DNA of 64,000 bases, from assembly GCA_040902725.1 (NCBI GenBank), contig JBBDWU010000028.1, positions 62,001 to 126,000 of the forward strand. Reading direction: 5' to 3'. Shown piece by piece: positions 58,531 to 64,000 of the stretch (within the stretch, counting starts at the first letter, position 1; every line of letters starts with the position of its first letter). A program made the translations under genes and the position numbers. A model generated the notes under the pieces. The model was not told the DNA's origin and did no database searches. It worked only from the letters and a program-made list of their open reading frames with translations. Origin of the DNA: JACVRU01 sp040902725. Lineage in GTDB: Bacteria > Actinomycetota > Thermoleophilia > Gaiellales > Gaiellaceae.

Positions 58531-60735
58531 CTAGGACGGCGTGAGGCGGTAGGCGTCGAAGACGGACTCGATGTTGCGGAGCGCGGAGAGCAGCGCCCGC
58601 AGCTCATTCACGTCCCCCACCTCGGCCGTGTACCAGTTCTTCGCCAGCTGGTCCTCGACGTGGCCGCCGTACTCGACGATGTTCGCGCCGTGCTCGGCGA
58701 AGGTGCGCGCAACGTCCTCGAGCAGGCGCGGCCGGTCCCAGGAGTCGACGCGGATCTGCACGAGGAAGCTCTTGGTCGTGCCGCCCTCCCACTCCACGGC
58801 TGTGAAGCGCTCCGGGTTCCGCTTCAGCGCCTTGACGTTCGGGCAGTCGTCGCGGTGGATCGTGATCCCGCGCCCCATCGAGATGTAGCCGGAGATGGGA
58901 TCGCCCGGCACCGGCGTGCAGCACTTCGCCAGGCGGACGAGCACGTCCTCGACGCCCTCGACGCGAATCCCGTAGGTGTCGCTCGCGACCGCGGTTCGCG
59001 CGCGCGGCGCCTTGCGCGGGACGGCCTCCTCCTCAGCCACCTCGTCGGTCTTCAGCCGCTGGAGCACCTTGCGCACGATCTGGTTCGGCGTCAGCCGCCC
59101 CGACCCGAGCGCGAGGTAGAAGTCCTCCGCCTTCTTGAAGCCGGCCTCGCGGATGACCTGCGCCATCACGGCCGAGCCGGCCAGCTTGCGATACGGCAGG
59201 TTCTGCGCCTTCAGCGCCTGTTCCAGCATCTCGCGGCCGCGCTGCTCGGTGTCCTCGCGCGTCTCGCGCGAGAACCACTGCCGGATCCGGTTGCGCGCCC
59301 GGGTCGAGGCGACCAGCGCGAGCCAGTCGCGCGACGGGCCTTTTGCACCCGACTTGGAGGTCAGGATCTCGACGAAGTCGCCCGAGCTCAGCTTGTAGTG
59401 GAGCGGGACGATGCGGCCGTTCACCTTCGCGCCGACCGTGCGGTGGCCGACGTCGGTGTGGATCGCGTAGGCGAAGTCGATCGGCGTCGCGCCCGCGGGC
59501 AGCGTCTTCACCTCGCCCTTGGGCGTGAACACGTAGACCTCGTCGGCGAAGAGGTCGGTGCGGAACGAGCGCATGAACTCGCCGGGATCGGCCTCGTCGC
59601 GGTGCGCGTCCATGAGCTGCTCGACCCAGGCGCGCCACTCCGTGTCCGCCTTGCCGTCGCCGGCCTTGTAGGCCCAGTGGGCGGCAACGCCCAGCTCGGC
59701 CTCGGTGTGCATCTCGCGCGTGCGGATCTGGATCTCGAGCGGCTTGCCCTCCGGCCCGATCACCGTCGTGTGCAGCGAGCGGTAGCGGTTGAACTTGGGC
59801 ATCGCGATGAAGTCCTTGAAGCGGCCCGGCATCGGCTTCCAGAGCGAGTGGATGAGACCGAGCGCGCCGTAGCAGTCGCGCGTCCCCTCCTCGCCCGTGC
59901 GCTCGGCGATCACGCGCATCGCGGTCAGGTCGTAGATCTCGTTGAACTCCCGGCCGCGCTTCACCATCTTCTCGTAGATGGAGTAGAAGTGCTTCGCGCG
60001 GCCTGAGATCTCGGCCGGGATGCCGACCTTCTCCAGCTCGCGGTGCAGGACCTTGCCCGCCTTCTGGACGTGGTCCTCGCGGTTCGTGCGGCGCTCCGCG
60101 ACCATCTTCTTGATCTCCTCGTACTTGCGCGGGTGGAGGCGTGCGAAGGAAAGGTCCTCGAGCTCCCACTTGAGGGCGTGGATGCCGAGGCGATGGGCGA
60201 GCGGCGCATAGACCTCGACCGCCTCCTTCGCTTTCTGCACCTGCTTCTGCTTGCCGAGGTACTCGATCGTGCGCAGGTTGTGCAGGCGGTCGGCGAGCTT
60301 GATCAGGATGACCCGCACGTCCTCGGCCATCGCCACGATCATCTTGCGGTAGTTCTCGGCCTCGGCCTGCTCGCGTGTCTGGAACTGGACGCGGGTCAGC
60401 TTGGTGACGCCGTCGACGAGGCGCGCGATCTCGTCGCCGAACTCGGCGCGCACCTCGTCGAGCTCCAGCTCGGTGTCCTCGACGACGTCGTGGAGGAGGG
60501 CGGCGATGATCGTCTCGTCGTCGAGGCGCAGCTCCGCGCAGATCTTCGCGACGGCAAAGGGATGGTGAATGAATTCCTGGCCGGAGCGGCGCGTCTGGCC
60601 TTCGTGCGCGCGCTCGGCGAACGCGAACGCGCGGGCGATCAGGTCGCGGTCGGTCGCGGGGTTGTACGAAGTGACGTCCGCGAGCAGCTCGTCGACGAGG
60701 TCCTGGTGCTTACCCGAGGTAGCGACGACTGCCAT
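58531..60735 (-). CDS. rel: Bifunctional (p)ppGpp synthetase/hydrolase
   Basis: 734 residues: HD hydrolase (HHPFAVAKI, ALLHDVVEDT with HD at 82-83), synthetase (GRFKDFIAMPKFN with RFKD, SLHTTVIGPEGKPLEIQIRT), TGS (EVYVFTPKGEVKTLPAGATP), and C-terminal ACT (VQIRVDSWDRPRLLEDVART). The intact HD and the RFKD motif indicate a Rel enzyme that both makes and degrades the alarmone. ATG at 60735; an upstream TACACT suggests a leaderless or near-leaderless mRNA. Confidence 0.96.
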   Translation of the reverse strand: MAVVATSGKHQDLVDELLADVTSYNPATDRDLIARAFAFAERAHEGQTRRSGQEFIHHPFAVAKICAELRLDDETIIAALLHDVVEDTELELDEVRAEFGDEIARLVDGVTKLTRVQFQTREQAEAENYRKMIVAMAEDVRVILIKLADRLHNLRTIEYLGKQKQVQKAKEAVEVYAPLAHRLGIHALKWELEDLSFARLHPRKYEEIKKMVAERRTNREDHVQKAGKVLHRELEKVGIPAEISGRAKHFYSIYEKMVKRGREFNEIYDLTAMRVIAERTGEEGTRDCYGALGLIHSLWKPMPGRFKDFIAMPKFNRYRSLHTTVIGPEGKPLEIQIRTREMHTEAELGVAAHWAYKAGDGKADTEWRAWVEQLMDAHRDEADPGEFMRSFRTDLFADEVYVFTPKGEVKTLPAGATPIDFAYAIHTDVGHRTVGAKVNGRIVPLHYKLSSGDFVEILTSKSGAKGPSRDWLALVASTRARNRIRQWFSRETREDTEQRGREMLEQALKAQNLPYRKLAGSAVMAQVIREAGFKKAEDFYLALGSGRLTPNQIVRKVLQRLKTDEVAEEEAVPRKAPRARTAVASDTYGIRVEGVEDVLVRLAKCCTPVPGDPISGYISMGRGITIHRDDCPNVKALKRNPERFTAVEWEGGTTKSFLVQIRVDSWDRPRLLEDVARTFAEHGANIVEYGGHVEDQLAKNWYTAEVGDVNELRALLSALRNIESVFDAYRLTPS

Positions 60736-60741
60736 TTACTT

Positions 60742-60747
60742 AGTGTA
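60742..60747 (-). promoter_or_regulatory. Candidate -10 element for rel
   Basis: TACACT (minus strand 60747-60742) fits TANNNT and is only 6 bases from the ATG. Transcription would then begin at or next to the start codon, giving a leaderless mRNA; there is no ribosome binding site upstream, which agrees. The -35 is not clear. Confidence 0.4.
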
Positions 60748-60794
60748 CTGACGCGGTTTGCGAACCCCTTCCCGGGGCAGGAGCCAGGTTCTCG

Positions 60795-60896
60795 ATGGGG
60801 AAACCGGGGCCGATGCTGCGATTGCGGAGACGACGCGACCGGCGCGCGGAGATCGTCCGGCTGTTGCTCGCGCTCGGCGCGGCCGCGCGCCGCTAG
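60795..60896 (+). CDS. Possible very small basic protein
   Basis: 33 codons, ATG 60795 (or ATG 60813), reading MGKPGPMLRLRRRDRRAEIV and a hydrophobic-basic end. An AGGAG lies about 12 bases upstream. It sits in the 157-bp gap between rel and recJ on the opposite strand and overlaps the recJ end by 4 bp. Could be a chance frame; no function. Confidence 0.25.
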   Translation: MGKPGPMLRLRRRRDRRAEIVRLLLALGAAARR

Positions 60897-62749
60897 GCCG
60901 CGCGGGCGAGCGGAGACTCGGCCAGCCGCGCGCGAAACGCCGCCGACTCGAGCGGATGCCGGCGCGGGCCGCCCGCTTCGACGCCGAGCTCGTCGAAGAT
61001 GGCTTGTGCCTCCTGCGACCGCGATTCCGATTGCCACTCCGCCCGCAGCCAGGCGTAGAGCTCCTCCAGCCGGTCGTCGCTGTCGAAGATCCGGCGGATG
61101 TTGAGCTGCGGCGCGACCGTCCCGTTCCAGCGGTTCTCCTGCAGCCGGAAGGCGACGTCGAAGCGCCCGGGCCGGCGCAGGCTGTCGAGCTGCGAGCCGA
61201 GGCCGAACGCGATCGCGCCGCCGGCGTCGTCGCCGCCCTGCCGGAGCCGGAAGCGGAGGTGCTTGCCCTCCCCCACCGTCTGAATGTCCGCAAGCTCGCC
61301 GCCCGCGGCGAGCAGCGTCACCTCGGGGTTGCCGAGTCCGAACGGGGCCAGGCGGGCCAGCTCGCCGGCCAGCTCGAGCGTCAGCCGCGTGCCGCGCGGG
61401 AGCACCGCGTCGACGCGCGTGACCGACTGGAGGTCCTCGTCGGCAACGGTGGCGTCGGCGTGCAGCGCGAAGGCCTCGGCGAACGCCTCGACGTTCTCGG
61501 GCAGGATCGAGAGGCCGGCGGCTGCGCGATGGCCGCCGAACCGCTCCAGGTGCTGCGAGCAGGCGCCGAGCGCGGCATGCAGATCGAAGCTGGCGATCGA
61601 GCGCCCGGACCCCTTCCAGGCGCCCTCGCCGCCCGCGATCAGCACCACCGGGCGATGGAAGCGCTCGACGAGGCGCGAAGCGACGATCCCGATGACGCCC
61701 TCGTGCCAGGTCTCGTCGGCGAGGACGTAGCCGCGCCGCGCCTGCTTGGGCTCGGGCCACTCCTCGACGCACGCGACCGCCTCGCGCACGATTCGCTCCT
61801 CGACTGCCTGCCGGTCGCGATTGAGCCGCTCGAGCTCGTTCGCGAGCCGCTTCGCCTCGTCCCGGTCGTCGGTCAGCAGCAGCTCGAGCGCGCTGCCGGG
61901 GTGGCCGAGCCGTCCGGCGGCGTTGATCCGCGGCGCGAGCCGGAATCCGACCGCGCCCGCGTCGACCGCCGCCGGGTCGACGCCCGCGGTCGCCATCAGC
62001 GCCTGGAGCCCGGGCTTCTGCGTCCGCGCCAGCGCGAGCAGGCCGGCCGAGGCGAGCGCGCGGTTCTCGTCGACGAGCGGCACGACGTCGGCGATCGTCG
62101 CCAGCGCGACGAGGTCGAGGTGCCGGGAGACGTCTACGCCGAGCGCCTCCGCGAGCTTGTAGACGACGCCCGTCCCGCAGAGCTCGGGGAACGGGTAGTC
62201 GGACGGCCGCGTGGCGACGACCGGGCAATCGGGGAGCTCGTCACCGGGCCGGTGATGGTCGGTGACGACGACCTCGAGCCCGAGCGCCTTCGCGTCGGCG
62301 ACCTCGCGCACGGCCGTGATGCCGCAGTCGACGGTGAGCACGAGGCCGACGCCGTCGCCCGCGAGCCGGGAGATCGTGTCCGCGTTGACGCCGTAGCCCT
62401 CGTCGAAGCGGCTCGGCAGGTGCCAGGAGACGTCGGCGCCGAGCTCGCGCAGCGTCAGCACCGCCAGCGCGGTGGCGCAGATGCCGTCGACGTCGTAGTC
62501 GCCGTGGACGCAGATGCGCCGGCCGGCCGCGATCGCGGCGCGGATGCGCTCGCACGCCTCGCGCATCTGGCCGAGCAGGAAGGGATCGTGCCCAGGGGGC
62601 TCGGCGGCGAGGAACGCTCTCGCCGTCTCGGGAGTCCCGTACCCGCGCCGGACGAGGACGGCTGCCGTGATCTCGCTGATTCCGAGCTCCCGGGCGAGGG
62701 TCGTCGCTTCTCGGTACGGGCAGGGACCGATCTCCCAGCTGCCCTGCAT
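60893..62749 (-). CDS. recJ: Single-stranded-DNA-specific exonuclease RecJ
   Basis: 618 residues of the DHH family: GDYDVDGICATAL (motif I), LTVDCGITA, VVTDHHRPGDELPD (DHH), TIADVVPLVDENRA, INAAGRLG and the DHHA1-domain GGHRAAAGLSI. 5'-3' nuclease used in recombination, base excision and mismatch repair. ATG 62749 chosen; a GTG at 62752 is adjacent. The C-terminal domain is about the usual length. Confidence 0.95.
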   Translation of the reverse strand: MQGSWEIGPCPYREATTLARELGISEITAAVLVRRGYGTPETARAFLAAEPPGHDPFLLGQMREACERIRAAIAAGRRICVHGDYDVDGICATALAVLTLRELGADVSWHLPSRFDEGYGVNADTISRLAGDGVGLVLTVDCGITAVREVADAKALGLEVVVTDHHRPGDELPDCPVVATRPSDYPFPELCGTGVVYKLAEALGVDVSRHLDLVALATIADVVPLVDENRALASAGLLALARTQKPGLQALMATAGVDPAAVDAGAVGFRLAPRINAAGRLGHPGSALELLLTDDRDEAKRLANELERLNRDRQAVEERIVREAVACVEEWPEPKQARRGYVLADETWHEGVIGIVASRLVERFHRPVVLIAGGEGAWKGSGRSIASFDLHAALGACSQHLERFGGHRAAAGLSILPENVEAFAEAFALHADATVADEDLQSVTRVDAVLPRGTRLTLELAGELARLAPFGLGNPEVTLLAAGGELADIQTVGEGKHLRFRLRQGGDDAGGAIAFGLGSQLDSLRRPGRFDVAFRLQENRWNGTVAPQLNIRRIFDSDDRLEELYAWLRAEWQSESRSQEAQAIFDELGVEAGGPRRHPLESAAFRARLAESPLARAA

Positions 62750-62798
62750 CACAGGCCAACCGTACGGCCGGGATCGGACGGATCCGCGCGGCGCGTGG

Positions 62799-62999
62799 TT
62801 ACGGGCGGATCGACAGCGCGACGACGAGCCCGACGGCGGCGACGATCCCCGCCACGATCAGCACCGGATGCCGCGACCGCCCGAGCGACTCGCGGATGAT
62901 CTTGCCCCAGAGCACGAAGAGGAACGCCGTGGCGCCCAGGGTCACGACGATCACGGGCGCGAGCAGCGCGGCCCGCTCGGCAAGGGAGGCTGTGCTCAT
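62799..62999 (-). CDS. Small two-helix membrane protein
   Basis: 66 residues with two membrane helices (LAPVIVVTLGATAFLFVLWG and HPVLIVAGIVAAVGLVVALS) linked by a basic loop KIIRESLGRSR. ATG 62999, TAA 62799. Divergent from the gene at 63022 by 22 bp. Function unknown. Confidence 0.6.
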   Translation of the reverse strand: MSTASLAERAALLAPVIVVTLGATAFLFVLWGKIIRESLGRSRHPVLIVAGIVAAVGLVVALSIRP

Positions 63000-63021
63000 A
63001 GCCTTGATTATCCTGCGGGCG

Positions 63022-63477
63022 ATGAGCGAGGCGAACTACACCTCCGGCGACGACTACGTGATCGAGTTCCTCGGCTACCGCTTCGGCTTCAACGCCGGCG
63101 ACTTCGAGGAGCGCGTCACTGCAGCCGCCGTCAAGCTCGGTCTGTTGCACGTGAACGAGCTCGACGGCGACGAGACGGCCGACCTGGTCGAGCTCGCCGC
63201 GGACGGCCGCATCGCGGAGCCGCGGAGCGGGCTCGGCCAGTATCTCGTTCGCCACTGGGAGGAGGTCTCCCTGGTCGAAGGGGAGTCGCTCGTCTACTGG
63301 CTCCGCAAGCTCGTCTTCCGCGGCGCCTGGCTCGACCACCGCGTCAAGGAGGGGTTGCTCGAGGTCGCGTGGGACGAGGAGAACGCGGACTTCGCCTACC
63401 GCGACCCCGACGGCGACCGCGCGCTGCTCGAGCTCGCCCCCGTGCCGTCCTGGCACGAGCAGCAGTTTCGGCGCTAG
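63022..63477 (+). CDS. Protein of unknown function
   Basis: 151 residues, soluble, acidic: NYTSGDDYVIEFLGYRFGFN, then EERVTAAAVKLGLLHVNELD and WYRKLVF-like VYWLRKLVFRGAWLDHRVKE. No recognised motif or signal peptide. ATG 63022. Its TAG shares a CTAG with the stop of the convergent gene. A soluble cytoplasmic protein is likely. Confidence 0.6.
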   Translation: MSEANYTSGDDYVIEFLGYRFGFNAGDFEERVTAAAVKLGLLHVNELDGDETADLVELAADGRIAEPRSGLGQYLVRHWEEVSLVEGESLVYWLRKLVFRGAWLDHRVKEGLLEVAWDEENADFAYRDPDGDRALLELAPVPSWHEQQFRR

Positions 63478-64000
63478 GACGGACGGCGAACGAGCCGCAC
63501 CTGCCACGAGACGATCGTCGTCTTCGTGGCGCCTCCGGTCGCGTCCGGGAAGCGGGGACCCAGCGACTCGACCGTGCGCGCGCTGCTGCGCGCCACCACG
63601 GACTTGCGCGCGAGCGCCCGCTGCACTGTCAGTGACGAAGACATCCGCGGCAGCAGCAAGTGCTCTGCGCCCGGCACGCCGAAGAAGAAGCAGTCGCGGT
63701 CGTTCCAATGCGACGCGGAGCCCAGGAGCGTGAGCGTGGGACTGAATCCGATCAGCAGCGAGCGGGACGGCACCCTCAGGGGCCAGGGCCCTTCGCAGCC
63801 GGTCGTATCGAAGCGCCGCTCGGCCTGGATGCAGGGCGGCTCGTAGGAGTCGACGAACTCGCCGCTGCGGCGGGCTTCGCCCACGAGGGCGACGACGCCC
63901 GTCGCTTGGGGAACGAGCCGCCGGAGGGAGATCGCCGCCGGCCGCTCGGACCGGAACGAGCCGGTCATCGTCGCCCGCCAGCGGATCGTCCGCCGGCAAG
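63474..64000 (-). CDS. Protein of unknown function (5' end beyond window)
   Basis: The reading frame is open through the window edge (codons upstream of the ATG at 63968 read RTIRWRATM), so the start lies probably outside. The part seen has beta-strand-like stretches (SWQVRLVRRPS at the end, ATKTTIV), two cysteines (PPCIQAER and TTGCEGPW) and an SLLIGFSPTLTLLG segment. Possibly secreted; no family recognised. Confidence 0.5.
   Translation of the reverse strand, partial: CRRTIRWRATMTGSFRSERPAAISLRRLVPQATGVVALVGEARRSGEFVDSYEPPCIQAERRFDTTGCEGPWPLRVPSRSLLIGFSPTLTLLGSASHWNDRDCFFFGVPGAEHLLLPRMSSSLTVQRALARKSVVARSSARTVESLGPRFPDATGGATKTTIVSWQVRLVRRPS

Noticed and set aside
1..64000. tRNA, rRNA, CRISPR arrays, insertion sequences or prophage
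   Set aside because: I looked for T-loop-like sequences, direct repeats with spacers, transposase motifs and phage genes, and found none.

Overview
This is a very GC-rich, gene-dense bacterial chromosome segment. The division and cell-wall cluster (mraZ-rsmH-ftsL-ftsI-murE-murF), a fused PafB-PafC regulator, a bifunctional Rel, secDF-yajC beside tgt-queA and CXXXY-type cytochrome c maturation point to a deep actinobacterial lineage. My best guess is Thermoleophilia (Gaiellales or Solirubrobacterales-like); this rests on gene content only. I see no rRNA, tRNA, CRISPR array, insertion sequence or prophage. No stretch over 300 bases lacks a gene; the longest gaps (33491-33692 and 45338-45541) are about 200 bp.

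Layout. 1-5259 (minus): the dcw cluster with an MraZ operator. 5270-13455: PfkB kinase, hydrolase-cyclase fusion, ECF sigma/Ogt pair, aminotransferase, metallo-beta-lactamase-like protein, VOC protein, a degenerate response regulator, an AarF/UbiB kinase and a single-domain receiver. 13447-18775 (minus): queA-tgt-yajC-secDF plus a coiled-coil protein. 18806-28787: envelope region with an internally duplicated GT-C-like membrane protein, a secreted glycosidase-like protein, a two-component system, a flippase-like protein and a Tat-exported DMFase-like protein. 28784-33490: hydroxyacyl-CoA dehydrogenase and thiolase, divergent from aldehyde dehydrogenase and zinc-ribbon/SPOR-like genes. 33693-40095: zinc-finger-tailed protein, PafBC, GAF histidine kinase, queG, quinone oxidoreductase. 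40097-44221 (minus): SufT-like, glpX, 2-phosphoglycerate kinase, cyclic 2,3-diphosphoglycerate synthetase and a metallophosphoesterase. 44252-50390: nuclease-like protein and hpt, a stress-type small membrane protein, an M23 peptidase, ccmE-ccmF-ccmI. 50439-64000: epimerase, AP-endonuclease-like barrel, cyclase-ATPase-TPR giant, phosphohexomutase, P1 peptidase, thioesterase, rel, recJ and small proteins.

How the genes work together. Most neighbours on one strand overlap by ATGA, GTGA, TTGA or CTGA, so many are translationally coupled. Queuosine synthesis is split over two loci (queA-tgt and queG). The 40.1-44.2 kb operon looks like a bacterial cyclic 2,3-diphosphoglycerate pathway, otherwise known from thermophilic methanogens. 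Two class III cyclases and a CpdA-like phosphodiesterase suggest cyclic-nucleotide signalling.

The most novel signal is a 76-nt element present twice (28414-28489 plus strand, 52219-52294 minus strand). Both copies sit in sense at the 3' end of a gene. Their outer blocks are nearly identical, while the central hairpin has diverged by compensatory base-pair changes. That pattern suggests a structured RNA or a palindromic repeat family.
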